Of a DNA stretch of 64,000 nucleotides, positions 17,088 through 25,931 are shown in pieces. This DNA is from Alloyangia pacifica (GTDB taxonomy: Bacteria; Pseudomonadota; Alphaproteobacteria; Rhodobacterales; Rhodobacteraceae): positions 248,001-312,000 of the forward strand of contig NZ_CP022191.1 in NCBI RefSeq assembly GCF_003111685.1. Reading direction: 5' to 3'. Position 1 is the first letter of the stretch. Every line of letters begins with the position of its first letter. Position numbers and translations under genes: made by a program. The notes beneath the pieces are model-generated. The model saw nothing but the letters and a program-made list of their open reading frames with translations, was not told the DNA's origin and ran no database searches.

Positions 17088-18482
17088 ATGAAGCTGACCG
17101 CCATCACGCTGGCCCTTCTGGCAAGCGCGTCCTACGCCTATGCCGATCAGACGCCCGAGGAGTGCAGCGCGCTGCGCGACACAGTCTTCGACGGCGGCCA
17201 TGTCACCTCGGCCCAGGTGATGAGCCCCGAGGGCCTGCCGCAGTATTGCGAGGTGCGGGCCACCGCCCTGCCCGCCATTTCCATCGAGGTGCGCCTGCCG
17301 CTCTCGGGCTGGAACGGCAAGTTCTACCAGGCGGGTTGCGGCGGCTTCTGCGGCATCCTCGGGCGGGCCGATGGTGGCGAGTCCTGGGTCAATGCCATGC
17401 GCCCGGGGCTCGAGCGCGGCTATGCCACCGCCACGTCGGACAGCGGCCACCACGCGCTCGCCGTCACCGAAGCGACCTGGGCGCAGGACAACCCCAACGC
17501 TGAGCGCGACTGGGGCTGGCGCTCGATCGGCGAGACCAACCGGATCGCGCAGGTGATGATGGATGCCTTCTATGGCGCGCCCTCGAGCCAGGCGATTTTT
17601 CAGGGCTGCTCGACCGGTGGGCGCATGGCGCATGTGGCCGCGCAGCGCTATCCCGAGATGTTCGACGGGATCATCTCGGGGGCTCCGGCGATGGATTACA
17701 CCGGGCTCGTCGGCACGGCGATGTCCTGGACCCTTCAGGCCAATACCGCCGAGGACGGCAGCCAGATCCTCGGGCCTGACGAGGCCGCGAAGATCGGCGC
17801 GGCGGTGATGCAGCAATGCGACGGCGCGGACGGCACCGAAGACGGGGTGATCGAAGATCCGCGCGCCTGCGAGGTCGATTACTCCGGCCTCGGCCTCAGC
17901 AACCAGCAACTCGACACGCTGGCGAAATGGCGAGAGGGTCCGCGCAACGCGGCGGGCGAGCAGCTCTACCCGGGCGGCATTCCCGAAGGGTCGGAACCCT
18001 TCTGGTGGCTCTGGCTGACCGGCAACGCCGAGGGCGCCGGAAAGCTGGTCTCGGGCTTTGCGGGGGGCTTCACCCGCCACATGGCCTTTGCCGACGATCC
18101 GGGCACCGACTACTCGCCGCTGTCCTTCGATTTCGAGACCGATCCGGCGCGCATGGCGACGGCGGCTTCGGTCTACAACGGCGACACCCCGGATCTCTCG
18201 GCCTTCCGCGCGGCGGGCGGAAAGATGATCGTCTACCACGGCTGGGCGGATTCCATCGTGACACCCTACAAGACCGTGGAGTGGTACGACCAAGCGGCGG
18301 AACTTGCCGGTGGCGAGACCGCGCTGAACGAGAACGTGAAGCTCTTCATGGTACCGGGGCTCGATCATTGCGGCATCCTGCCCGGTCCGAACGGGGTGAA
18401 CTGGTCCTCGCTCGATCCGATGACCCCGCTGGAAGCCTGGATGAACGAGGGCACCGCGCCGAGCTCGATCATGGTCGAGTGA
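17088..18482 (+). CDS. Secreted tannase/feruloyl-esterase-family hydrolase
   Basis: 464 aa from ATG 17088 (an upstream in-frame start at 17031 lacks a signal peptide). The Sec signal is residues 1-19 (ending AYA). The family CS-D-HC catalytic arrangement is complete: C174-S175 in GCSTGG, Asp in GWAD, and His-Cys in DHCGIL. The two cysteines form the disulfide that ties the Ser and His loops. It hydrolyses ester bonds of gallate, ferulate, phthalate-monoester or related aromatics outside the cytoplasm. GGGAGG lies upstream. It is monocistronic and ends before a strong hairpin. Confidence 0.88.
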   Translation: MKLTAITLALLASASYAYADQTPEECSALRDTVFDGGHVTSAQVMSPEGLPQYCEVRATALPAISIEVRLPLSGWNGKFYQAGCGGFCGILGRADGGESWVNAMRPGLERGYATATSDSGHHALAVTEATWAQDNPNAERDWGWRSIGETNRIAQVMMDAFYGAPSSQAIFQGCSTGGRMAHVAAQRYPEMFDGIISGAPAMDYTGLVGTAMSWTLQANTAEDGSQILGPDEAAKIGAAVMQQCDGADGTEDGVIEDPRACEVDYSGLGLSNQQLDTLAKWREGPRNAAGEQLYPGGIPEGSEPFWWLWLTGNAEGAGKLVSGFAGGFTRHMAFADDPGTDYSPLSFDFETDPARMATAASVYNGDTPDLSAFRAAGGKMIVYHGWADSIVTPYKTVEWYDQAAELAGGETALNENVKLFMVPGLDHCGILPGPNGVNWSSLDPMTPLEAWMNEGTAPSSIMVE

Positions 18483-18490
18483 CCCCTCCG

Positions 18491-18524
18491 CCTCCTGCCC
18501 CGCGTCCTCGGCCCGGGCAGGAGG
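18491..18524. terminator. Bidirectional hairpin between convergent genes
   Basis: A perfect 10-bp stem (CCTCCTGCCC / GGGCAGGAGG) is followed on the plus strand by TCCCTCTCT. It sits between the tannase-like and HxlR-SCP2 genes. Confidence 0.65.
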
Positions 18525-18540
18525 TCCCTCTCTGACGCGC

Positions 18541-19245
18541 TCAGTCCACCATGCGGTGCTGCGGCGCGAAGACGCTGAGTTTCAGCCAGGTCTTCAGGCG
18601 GGTTTCCAACTCCGGCACGGCGTCGATCTGGATATGCCCGGCGTCGATCTCGTCGGGCAGCCGGGACAGGCCCATCCAGACCGAGGTCATCGCCCGCAGG
18701 TCGGCCGTCACGAGGATGTCGACCTCGTAGCCGGGGTCAAATTTGCACAGGTCGGTGTCGTCGGTGCCGACGACGAGCCACCAGTCGCGCAGGTTTTCCC
18801 CGATTTCCGGGTACAGAAACTGAATCGTGCAGCGCCGGTCGGGGCGCGGATCCGGGTCGAAATTCCGGCGGATGTCCCACATGAGAAGCGATGGGTCGAG
18901 GTTGCGCAGCGACAGGCGCGACTCGACCCAGCGCTGCCCCCAGTTGCCGATGCCCATCACGATCGGGCGCAGGTCCTCACCCGCCGGGGTGAGCTGGTAT
19001 TCCTGTGTGCCGCGATCTGTCTGCACCGTACGGATCACCCCGGCCAGCTCCAACTCCTTGAGGCGTTTGGACAAAAGGCTGGGCGACATTTTCGGAACGC
19101 CCTTGCGGATGTCGTTGAAGCGGGTCGATCCGCAGAGCAGTTCGCGCACGACAAGCGGCGTCCAGCGCGTGCAGAAGACCTCGGACGCCATCGAGATCGG
19201 GCAAAACTGCCCATAGAGGTTGGTGATCTCCATGCGAAGGATCAT
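18541..19245 (-). CDS. HxlR-family regulator fused to an SCP2-like sterol-carrier domain
   Basis: 234 aa. Residues about 1-110 are an HxlR winged helix (GQFCPISMASEVFCTRWTPLVVRELL, then KMSPSLLSKRLKELELAGVI and the wing RGTQEYQLTPAG). Residues about 125-225 look like an SCP2-type lipid-binding pocket, which may sense a hydrophobic ligand such as an acyl-CoA. It is divergent from the acyl-CoA dehydrogenase-like gene across 85 bp and is the probable regulator. An alternative start lies 12 nt in, at ATG 19233. Confidence 0.82.
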   Translation of the reverse strand: MILRMEITNLYGQFCPISMASEVFCTRWTPLVVRELLCGSTRFNDIRKGVPKMSPSLLSKRLKELELAGVIRTVQTDRGTQEYQLTPAGEDLRPIVMGIGNWGQRWVESRLSLRNLDPSLLMWDIRRNFDPDPRPDRRCTIQFLYPEIGENLRDWWLVVGTDDTDLCKFDPGYEVDILVTADLRAMTSVWMGLSRLPDEIDAGHIQIDAVPELETRLKTWLKLSVFAPQHRMVD

Positions 19246-19330
19246 ACACGAGCCGATTCATTTCCTGAACTATCGCTCTGTGTCGACTCTGTCATGCTCG
19301 TGGGACGACAGGGAATGAAAGGACCACGAG

Positions 19331-20482
19331 ATGACCGAGATCGAGACCCTCGACCGCCCGGCGACGCGGGACTTCACCGCCATCGCCGAGGACTTCGCGG
19401 CCAGCTGCGGCAAGCACGCCATGGCCCGTGACGATGACGACAGCTTCGTTGCCGAGAACTACCGCAGGGCCAAGGAGGCCGGGCTCATCGACGCGGGCGT
19501 TCCGGCAGACCTGGGTGGTGGCGGCGCCGATGTCCGCGCCCTCTGCGACATGCTGCGCCGCGTGGCGCATGGGTGCTCGTCCACCGCGCTGGCGCTGTCG
19601 ATGCACACCCACCAGGTCGCCTTTCCCGCCTGGCGCTGGCACCACCAGCAAGCGACGCGGGACAAGACCGAGCCGTTGCTGAAAAGGATCGCTGCCGAGA
19701 AGCTCGTGCTGCTCTCCTCCGGCGGCGGCGACTGGATCGGTGGATCGGGCAAGGCCGAACCGGTCGAGGGCGGCTACCGGATCACCGCCCGCAAGATGTT
19801 CGTCTCGGGCGCGCCGGCCGGGGATCTGCTGATGACCAGCGCGATCTCACCCGAAGAGGGCGGCACGATCCTGCATTTCCCATGCCCCATGGCGGCGCCC
19901 GAGGTCTCGGTGCTCGACACCTGGCACACGCTGGGAATGCGCGGCACGGGCAGCCACGACGTGATGATCGAGGGGCTATTCGTGCCCGCCGAAAAAGTTG
20001 CTGTGAAACGTCCGCAAGGCAGGTGGCACCCAATCTTCTTCATGCTGGGCACGATCGCTTTTCCGATCATCTACGCGGTCTACCTCGGCGTCGCCGAGCG
20101 GGCGCGGGATCTCGCGGTGGAGATCGCCACGCGGCGCCCGGCCTCGCGCCTGCTGCGCGACCGTGCCGGGCGGATGGAGACAGCGCTCTGCAGCGCGCGG
20201 CTCGCCCACGCGCACATGGTCGCGACCTGCGAGTTGAACACGCCCGGCGCCAAGATGGTCGGGCAGGTGATGACCGGCCGCCGGCTGGTCGAGGAGAACG
20301 CGATCCGCACGGTCGAACTGGCCATGGAACTGGCGGGCGGCGCGGGCTTCTACCGCAAGGCGGAACTCGAGCGGCTGTTCCGCGACATCCAAGCCGCACG
20401 CTACCACCCGCTGCAGAAGGAGATACAGTCTGAATACGTCGGCGCCCTCGCGCTCGGTCAGTCGATCGACGAGATCTTCTGA
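19331..20482 (+). CDS. Acyl-CoA dehydrogenase-family flavoprotein
   Basis: 383 aa with the three-domain ACAD layout: an N-terminal helical bundle, a middle beta-domain (YRITARKMFVSGAPAGD, WHTLGMRGTGSHDVMIE), and a C-terminal bundle with ELAGGAGFYRKAELERLFRDIQAAR, the motif near the flavin in the dehydrogenase/monooxygenase branch. The usual catalytic Glu position is not obvious, so this could be a flavin-dependent monooxygenase (HpaB/DszC-like) rather than a true acyl-CoA dehydrogenase. It is single-gene, divergent from the HxlR-SCP2 regulator, and followed by a hairpin at 20517. Confidence 0.8.
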   Translation: MTEIETLDRPATRDFTAIAEDFAASCGKHAMARDDDDSFVAENYRRAKEAGLIDAGVPADLGGGGADVRALCDMLRRVAHGCSSTALALSMHTHQVAFPAWRWHHQQATRDKTEPLLKRIAAEKLVLLSSGGGDWIGGSGKAEPVEGGYRITARKMFVSGAPAGDLLMTSAISPEEGGTILHFPCPMAAPEVSVLDTWHTLGMRGTGSHDVMIEGLFVPAEKVAVKRPQGRWHPIFFMLGTIAFPIIYAVYLGVAERARDLAVEIATRRPASRLLRDRAGRMETALCSARLAHAHMVATCELNTPGAKMVGQVMTGRRLVEENAIRTVELAMELAGGAGFYRKAELERLFRDIQAARYHPLQKEIQSEYVGALALGQSIDEIF

Positions 20483-20516
20483 ACCGCCTCCCAGCCCCTC
20501 GCGGCGTTGACGGGCC

Positions 20517-20551
20517 GCGGCGCCCTCCGGACACCTCCCCGGGGGCGCCGC
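20517..20551 (+). terminator. GC-rich hairpin after the ACAD-like gene
   Basis: A perfect 9-bp stem (GCGGCGCCC / GGGCGCCGC) starts 34 bp after the stop codon. No T-run follows, so it is a weak intrinsic terminator or a 3'-end stabiliser. Confidence 0.5.
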
Positions 20552-20620
20552 GCGCTGCCCGGCGGCAGAGCGCCTGTGCTATACTGCGCCGCATCGATGC
20601 TCTGACGACAGGAGGAGGCG

Positions 20621-21427
20621 ATGGGCATGGGAAAACAAGACGCTGCCACGGGCCAGATCACGGCAGAGGCGGCGCGGGTCTACGAATCGTTCTTCGTTCC
20701 GGCGCTCTTCGGGCAATTTGCCCCTTGGCTGGTCGAGGCGGCGGGCATCCGGGGCGGCGGCCGGGTACTCGACGTGGCGACAGGCACCGGCGTCGTGGCC
20801 CGGGCGGCGCTCAAGCGCGGCGCGAGCGTGAGCGCGGTGGACATCAACGAGGGCATGCTGACGGTGGCACGCGAGCTGGAGCCGCATGTGAACTTTCAGC
20901 GCGCACCGGCCGAGGCGCTGCCCTTCGACGACGATGCCTTCGACGCGGTGACCTGCCAGTTCGCGCTGATGTTCTTCGAGGACCGCGTGCAGGCGCTGCG
21001 CGAGATGCGGCGGGTCTGCCATCCGGGCGGGCACGTGGCGGTCTCGGTCTTCGATGCCTGGGAGGAGTCGCCGGGCTACCGCGATCTCATTCCCCTGCTT
21101 GGCGAGATCATGGGCGAGGAGGCGGCGGGGGCGCTCAAGGCGCCTTTCTGCCTCGGCGATCCGGCGGAGCTCGCGGCCCTGCTCGACGACGCGGGGCTCG
21201 GCGCCGCGCAGCGCATCCACAAGACCGGGCAGATCCGCCATAGCTCGCTCGAGGCCTGGCTCGACACGGAAATCGGCGGCTGGACGCTGGCCAGCATGGC
21301 AACGCCGGAGATCATGACCGCGCTCAAGGCAGCGGCGGAGACAAGGCTCGGCCAGTATCGCAACGCCGACGGCACTGTGTCCTTCGAGGCGCCAGCGGTC
21401 TTTGCCATAGCCGAAGTGGAACCCTGA
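20621..21427 (+). CDS. Class I SAM-dependent methyltransferase (UbiE/Methyltransf_11 type)
   Basis: 268 aa. SAM-binding motif I is VLDVATGTGVVA (about residues 49-60), with an acidic residue in AVDINEGML and motif II/III in LPFDDDAFDAVTCQFALMFF. It has the full-length fold with no membrane part. The ligand to be methylated is unknown; small-molecule O-, C- or N-methylation is typical. AGGAGG precedes the ATG; a second ATG at 20627 is an alternative start. It lies 104 bp upstream of the HlyD gene on the same strand and may or may not belong to that transcript. Confidence 0.85.
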   Translation: MGMGKQDAATGQITAEAARVYESFFVPALFGQFAPWLVEAAGIRGGGRVLDVATGTGVVARAALKRGASVSAVDINEGMLTVARELEPHVNFQRAPAEALPFDDDAFDAVTCQFALMFFEDRVQALREMRRVCHPGGHVAVSVFDAWEESPGYRDLIPLLGEIMGEEAAGALKAPFCLGDPAELAALLDDAGLGAAQRIHKTGQIRHSSLEAWLDTEIGGWTLASMATPEIMTALKAAAETRLGQYRNADGTVSFEAPAVFAIAEVEP

Positions 21428-21531
21428 GGTGAGTGCCGCAAGACCTTGATCAAAATCATGGACTCGCGCTGCCTTGCGGGCGAGGCTGGCCGGGACGGAT
21501 GCCGCGCGTGTCCAGAACGGGAGAGGGTGGC

Positions 21532-22491
21532 ATGCTGGCAATGCTCAAGGGTCTGGCGGGTCTGGCGGTGCTGCTGCCGTTCGGTATCAAGTCTTGTGAC
21601 GGACCGCCCGCCGACGTGGCGCTTGGCCAGTTGATGCGCGAGCGCGTGCTGCTGACCGCCACCGCCAACGAGCTCATCACCGATCTGCCCATCGCCGAGG
21701 GCAGCGCGGTGAAGGCGGGCGACGTGCTGGTCCACCTCGACGACAGCCTGCAGCAGGCGCAGGTGGCGGTGGCGCAGGCGCAGCTCGCCGAGGCGGAGGC
21801 CGATCTCGAGCGGATGCGCACCGGTGCCCGCCCCGAGGAATTCGCCATCGCCGAGGCGCGGGTCGAGGGGGCCCGCGCGGTCTACCAGGAGGCGCAGGCC
21901 AGCTACGAGCGCAACGCCCGGCTGGTCGAGACCGGCACAGTCACCGCCGCCCGGCTGGACGAGGTGGTGGCGCAGCGCAACTCGGCGCTGGCCGAGCTGA
22001 CCAGCGCCGAGCAGTCGCTGCAGGAGCTGCGGATCGGCGCCCGCGCCGAGGACATCCGCATCGCCGAGGCGCATGTGACCGCCGCCGAGGCGCAGGTCAC
22101 CGCAGAGCGGACCCGGCTGGACAATCTGACCATCCGCGCCTCGCGCGACGGGCTGCTCGACAGCCTGCCGTGGAACCGCGGTGAGCGGGTGCCCCTCGGC
22201 AGCCCTGTTGCGGTGCTGCTGACCGGCGACCGACCCTACGCGCGCATCTATGTGCCCGAAGCCGCCCGCGCCAGGCTGGCCATCGGCGATGCGGTCTCGA
22301 TCAGCCTGGACGGAGACAGCGCGGTCTACCAGGGCACCCTGCGTTGGATCAGCAACGAGCCTGCCTTCACGCCTTATTACGCGCTCAACCAGGAGCAGCG
22401 CAGTCGGCTCGTCTACCCAGCCGAGGTGGCGCTTCCCCAAGCGGCGGCAGAGCTGCCAGCGGGGCTTCCGGTCTCGGCACATCTGCCATGA
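21532..22491 (+). CDS. HlyD/YbhG-like membrane-fusion subunit of an ABC exporter
   Basis: 319 aa from ATG 21532 (a GGGTGG-type ribosome site; the upstream in-frame ATG adds 33 residues with no signal character). A short N-terminal hydrophobic anchor is followed by a biotinyl-lipoyl half-motif (LPIAEGSAVKAGDVLVHLDDS). A long coiled-coil hairpin rich in Ala/Glu/Arg spans residues about 65-200, with the second lipoyl half after it. This is the periplasmic adaptor that bridges the inner-membrane ABC transporter to an outer-membrane channel. Its stop overlaps the ATPase start by 4 bp. Confidence 0.87.
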   Translation: MLAMLKGLAGLAVLLPFGIKSCDGPPADVALGQLMRERVLLTATANELITDLPIAEGSAVKAGDVLVHLDDSLQQAQVAVAQAQLAEAEADLERMRTGARPEEFAIAEARVEGARAVYQEAQASYERNARLVETGTVTAARLDEVVAQRNSALAELTSAEQSLQELRIGARAEDIRIAEAHVTAAEAQVTAERTRLDNLTIRASRDGLLDSLPWNRGERVPLGSPVAVLLTGDRPYARIYVPEAARARLAIGDAVSISLDGDSAVYQGTLRWISNEPAFTPYYALNQEQRSRLVYPAEVALPQAAAELPAGLPVSAHLP

Positions 22492-23414
22492 GCGAGGCGG
22501 TTGCCCAAACCTTCGGGCTCACGCGGCGCTTCGGAGACAAGCTGGCGGTGGACGGGCTCGATCTCGCGATCCCCAAAGGCGTGGTCTATGGGGTTCTCGG
22601 GCCCAATGGCTCGGGCAAGACCACTGCGATGCGGATGCTGACCGGGCTTCTGACGCCCTCGTCGGGCCATGCAGAAGTTCTCGGCGCGCACCTGCCCGGC
22701 GAGGCCGAGGCGGTGAAGCGGCGGATCGGCTACATGACGCAGGGCTTCACCTACTACCGCGACCTGACGGTGCTGGAGAACCTGCGCTTCATCGCCGAGA
22801 TCCACGATCTTCCCGCGCGCCGCAAACGCCAGCGCATCGACGAGCTGATGGACACCTACAGGCTGCGCGAGCAGGCGAACGTGCTGGCCGGGGCGCTGAG
22901 CGGCGGCCAGCGTCAGCGCCTCGCGCTGGCGGCCACGGTGATGCACGAGCCTGAGTTGCTGTTCCTCGACGAGCCGACGGCCGCGGTCGATCCCGAGTCC
23001 CGCCGTGCCTTCTGGGAGCAGCTCTTCGATCTCGTCGATGCCGGCACCACGATGATCGTCTCGACCCACCTGATGGACGAGGCCGAGCGGTGCCACCGGA
23101 TCGCCATCCTCGACCACGGACGAAAATGCGCCGACGGCACCCCGCGGGCGCTGATGGACCGGATCGCCGGGCGGGCGGTGGAAGTGGAGTCCGCGGATCC
23201 CCGCCGCATCGGTCGGGCGATCTCGGGGCGGGAGTGGATCGTGTCGGTGGCGCAAATCGGCGAACGTTTGCGGGTCCTGGTGGCCGAGGGCACCGGCGAT
23301 CCCGAGGCGCTGGTGAGAGCGGCGCTCACAGGTCACCCCGACACCAGGGTGCGGGCGATCTTTCCCAATCTCGAGGACGTCTTCGTGCTGGCAACCCACG
23401 GACAAGACCGATGA
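22488..23414 (+). CDS. ABC exporter ATP-binding subunit (YbhF/CcmA-like)
   Basis: 308 aa. Walker A GPNGSGKT is at residues 38-45, the signature is LSGGQRQR, Walker B with the catalytic Glu is LLFLDEPTAAVDPESR, and the switch His is in STHLMDEAERC. The C-terminal extension (about 70 residues) is the accessory domain of DrrA/CcmA-type ATPases. It energises the permease at 23411. It overlaps both neighbours by 4 bp, indicating tight translational coupling. The single ATPase domain contrasts with the duplicated YbhF of enteric bacteria. Confidence 0.92.
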   Translation: MSEAVAQTFGLTRRFGDKLAVDGLDLAIPKGVVYGVLGPNGSGKTTAMRMLTGLLTPSSGHAEVLGAHLPGEAEAVKRRIGYMTQGFTYYRDLTVLENLRFIAEIHDLPARRKRQRIDELMDTYRLREQANVLAGALSGGQRQRLALAATVMHEPELLFLDEPTAAVDPESRRAFWEQLFDLVDAGTTMIVSTHLMDEAERCHRIAILDHGRKCADGTPRALMDRIAGRAVEVESADPRRIGRAISGREWIVSVAQIGERLRVLVAEGTGDPEALVRAALTGHPDTRVRAIFPNLEDVFVLATHGQDR

Positions 23415-24556
23415 TCTCCGGCCGTCGCATCCTCGCGATCCTGCGCAAGGAACTGCTGCAGCTGCGGCGCGACCGGATGACATTTGGTATGATCGTGATG
23501 ATCCCGCTGATCCAGCTGGTGCTCTTCGGCTACGCGATCAACACGGAGATCCGCCACATTCCCGCTGTGCTGGTCGACCAGAGCGAGAGCAGCCTCAGCC
23601 GCAGCCTCGTGCAGATGGTCGAGGCGACGCAGGTGATCCGTTTCGAGCAGCGCGTCGCCACCGTCGCCGAAGCCGAACGCGCCATCGTCCGCGCCGAGGT
23701 CCGTGCCGCCTTCATCATTCCGGAGGACGTGGCGCAGAGACTGGTGCGCAGCCCGGCGATCGGCAGCCGTTTCGCCGACGGACTGCAGCAGGTCGGGGCC
23801 CGGCCCATCGCGCAATGGGTGGCGGACGGGTCGGACACGCTGGTCGCCGCGGCGATCCGCTCGCTGCGCTCCATGCCGCTCGGCGAGATGTTCCGGGAGT
23901 CCAGCAATACCGCCACGCCGACCTTCGAGGTCACGCTCTTCTACAACCCCGAGCAGCGCTCGGTGGTGAACATCGTGCCGGGGCTGGTGGGCATCATCCT
24001 GACCATGACGATGATCATGTTCACCTCGGCGGCGATCGTCCGCGAAAGCGAGCGCGGCAATATGGAGATGCTGATCACCACACCGATCCGCCCGGTCGAG
24101 ATCATGATCGGCAAGATCATCCCCTATGTCGGCATCGGCCTTATCCAGGTGGGGATCATCCTCGGTCTGGGCGCGCTGCTCTTTTCGGTGACCGTCGCCG
24201 GATCGCTCTGGGTGCTGCTGCTGGTGACGCTGCTCTTCATCGTCGCCAGCCTGTCGCTGGGGCTGGTGCTCTCGACTCTGGCCAGCAACCAGCTGCAGGC
24301 CATGCAGATGACGGTCTTCGTGCTGATGCCGTCGATCCTGCTCTCGGGCTTCATGTTCCCCTACGAGGGCATGCCCCGCGGCGCGCAGCTGATCGCCGAC
24401 CTGCTGCCCGCGACCCACTTCATGCGGATCATCCGCGGCGTGGTGCTGCGCGATGCAGGGCTCATCGATCTGCTCCCCGACAGCCTCTGGCTGCTCGGCT
24501 TCGCGCTGCTGGGGTTGGGGCTGGCCTCGCTTCGGTTCCGCAAGCGGCTCGACTGA
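23411..24556 (+). CDS. ABC-2 family permease (YbhS/YbhR-like)
   Basis: 381 aa. One N-terminal membrane segment (MIVMIPLIQLVLFGYAINT) is followed by a large periplasmic domain of about 150 residues. Five further membrane segments are crowded in the C-terminal half, the ABC-2 drug-exporter layout. MLITTPIRPVEIMIGKIIPY is the conserved coupling helix after the first C-terminal membrane segment. Only one permease is encoded, so it presumably works as a homodimer with the adjacent ATPase and HlyD adaptor. Likely cargo is a drug, lipid or amphiphile; nothing in the sequence says which. Confidence 0.9.
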   Translation: MISGRRILAILRKELLQLRRDRMTFGMIVMIPLIQLVLFGYAINTEIRHIPAVLVDQSESSLSRSLVQMVEATQVIRFEQRVATVAEAERAIVRAEVRAAFIIPEDVAQRLVRSPAIGSRFADGLQQVGARPIAQWVADGSDTLVAAAIRSLRSMPLGEMFRESSNTATPTFEVTLFYNPEQRSVVNIVPGLVGIILTMTMIMFTSAAIVRESERGNMEMLITTPIRPVEIMIGKIIPYVGIGLIQVGIILGLGALLFSVTVAGSLWVLLLVTLLFIVASLSLGLVLSTLASNQLQAMQMTVFVLMPSILLSGFMFPYEGMPRGAQLIADLLPATHFMRIIRGVVLRDAGLIDLLPDSLWLLGFALLGLGLASLRFRKRLD

Positions 24557-24697
24557 TCCGGCCACCCGCGCACAGGGCCTGCGCTTGGGCAAACAGCCGC
24601 CCGGCTTGCGGGCCCTGCCCCCGAATGACTAGCTATGGCTCAAACGGGCCCGGCAGAGGGGGCTTTCCGCTGCCGCCGCAGCCCAAGGAGTATCGCT

Positions 24698-25717
24698 ATG
24701 AAGAAGATCGGCTTCCTGTCCTTCGGACATTGGTCCCCGCAACGCGGCTCGGCCACCCGCACCGCCTCGGACGCGCTGCTGCAGGCCATCGACCTGTCGG
24801 TCGCCGCCGAGGAGCTGGGGCTCGACGGCGCCTATTTCCGCGTCCACCACTTCGCCCGCCAGCACGCCAGCCCCTTCCCTCTGCTCGCCGCCGTCGGCGC
24901 GCGGACCAAGAAGATCGAGATCGGCACCGGCGTCATCGACATGCGCTACGAGAACCCGCTCTACATGGCCGAGGATGCCGGCGCCGCCGACCTCATCAGC
25001 CAGGGACGGCTGCAACTCGGCATCAGCCGCGGCAGCCCCGAGCAGGTGGTCGAGGGCTGGCGCTACTTCGGCTATGCCCCGGAGGAGGGCGAGACGGATG
25101 CGGACCTTGGCCGCCGCCACGCGCAGGTCTTCCTGCAGATGCTCGAGGGCCACGGCTTTGCCGAGCCGAACCCGCGCCCGATGTTCCCCAACCCGCCGGG
25201 CAAACTGCGGCTCGAGCCGCATTCCGAGGGGTTGAAGGATCGCATCTGGTGGGGCGCAGGCTCCAACAAGACCGCCGAATGGGCCGCCATGCTGGGGATG
25301 AACCTGCAAAGCTCGACGCTCAAGGATGACGAGACCGGCGAGCCCTTCCACATCCAGCAGGCGCAGCAGATCCACGCCTACCGCGAGGCGTGGAAATCGG
25401 CGGGCCATGCGCGCAAGCCGCGGGTCTCGGTCAGCCGCTCGATCTTTGCGATCACCAGTGACGAGGACCGGATGTACTTCGGCTCCGGCGGCAAGGAAAA
25501 GGACTCGGTGGGCTTCATCGAGCAACAGCGCTCGATCTTCGGCCGCTCCTATGCCGACGAGCCCGACAAGCTGATCGAGCAGCTGAAGGCCGACGAGGGC
25601 ATCAGAGAAGCCGACACGCTGTTGCTGACCATCCCGAACTCGCTGGGGGTCGATTACAACGCCCATGTGCTCGAGAACATCCTGACCCACGTCGCCCCCG
25701 CCCTCGGCTGGCGCTGA
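24698..25717 (+). CDS. LLM-class (bacterial luciferase-like) flavin-dependent oxidoreductase
   Basis: 339 aa, a luciferase-like TIM barrel. Recognisable segments are AEELGLDGAYFRVHHFARQ near the N-terminus, KIEIGTGVIDMRYENPLYMAEDAGAADLISQGRLQLGISRG, and WWGAGSNKTAEWAAMLGMN. Such enzymes use reduced FMN or F420 to oxygenate or oxidise small molecules. It starts with AAGGAG upstream and ends before a stable hairpin, so it is probably monocistronic. It is not a clear RutA or alkanesulfonate monooxygenase, and no flavin reductase gene is adjacent. Confidence 0.88.
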   Translation: MKKIGFLSFGHWSPQRGSATRTASDALLQAIDLSVAAEELGLDGAYFRVHHFARQHASPFPLLAAVGARTKKIEIGTGVIDMRYENPLYMAEDAGAADLISQGRLQLGISRGSPEQVVEGWRYFGYAPEEGETDADLGRRHAQVFLQMLEGHGFAEPNPRPMFPNPPGKLRLEPHSEGLKDRIWWGAGSNKTAEWAAMLGMNLQSSTLKDDETGEPFHIQQAQQIHAYREAWKSAGHARKPRVSVSRSIFAITSDEDRMYFGSGGKEKDSVGFIEQQRSIFGRSYADEPDKLIEQLKADEGIREADTLLLTIPNSLGVDYNAHVLENILTHVAPALGWR

Positions 25718-25731
25718 GCCGCATCCTACCG

Positions 25732-25761
25732 CATCGCCCGGACCTAACGCCGGGCGATGCC
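25732..25761 (+). terminator. Hairpin after the LLM oxidoreductase
   Basis: A perfect 11-bp stem (GCATCGCCCGG / CCGGGCGATGC) with an 8-nt loop lies 14 bp after the stop. There is no T-run, so termination is likely but not certain. Confidence 0.55.
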
Positions 25762-25931
25762 GGCAGAACTGTCCCCCCTCCCCTCTCCCCTGCGCACCCA
25801 AGCCCGCGAAATCCCGCCCCAAGGGTGCGGCACCGACGCGCGCATCCCGGATTTCCGGTGCGGAACCTCTCACATTCGCGTGCAAATGCCGCTAAGGCGT
25901 CGCGCAGAGAGAGTCTTCCCAGGAGAGAGCA

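Noticed and set aside
21532..21640. The HlyD-like protein as a lipoprotein (Cys near residue 23)
   Set aside because: The residues before the Cys (I-K-S) do not make a lipobox.
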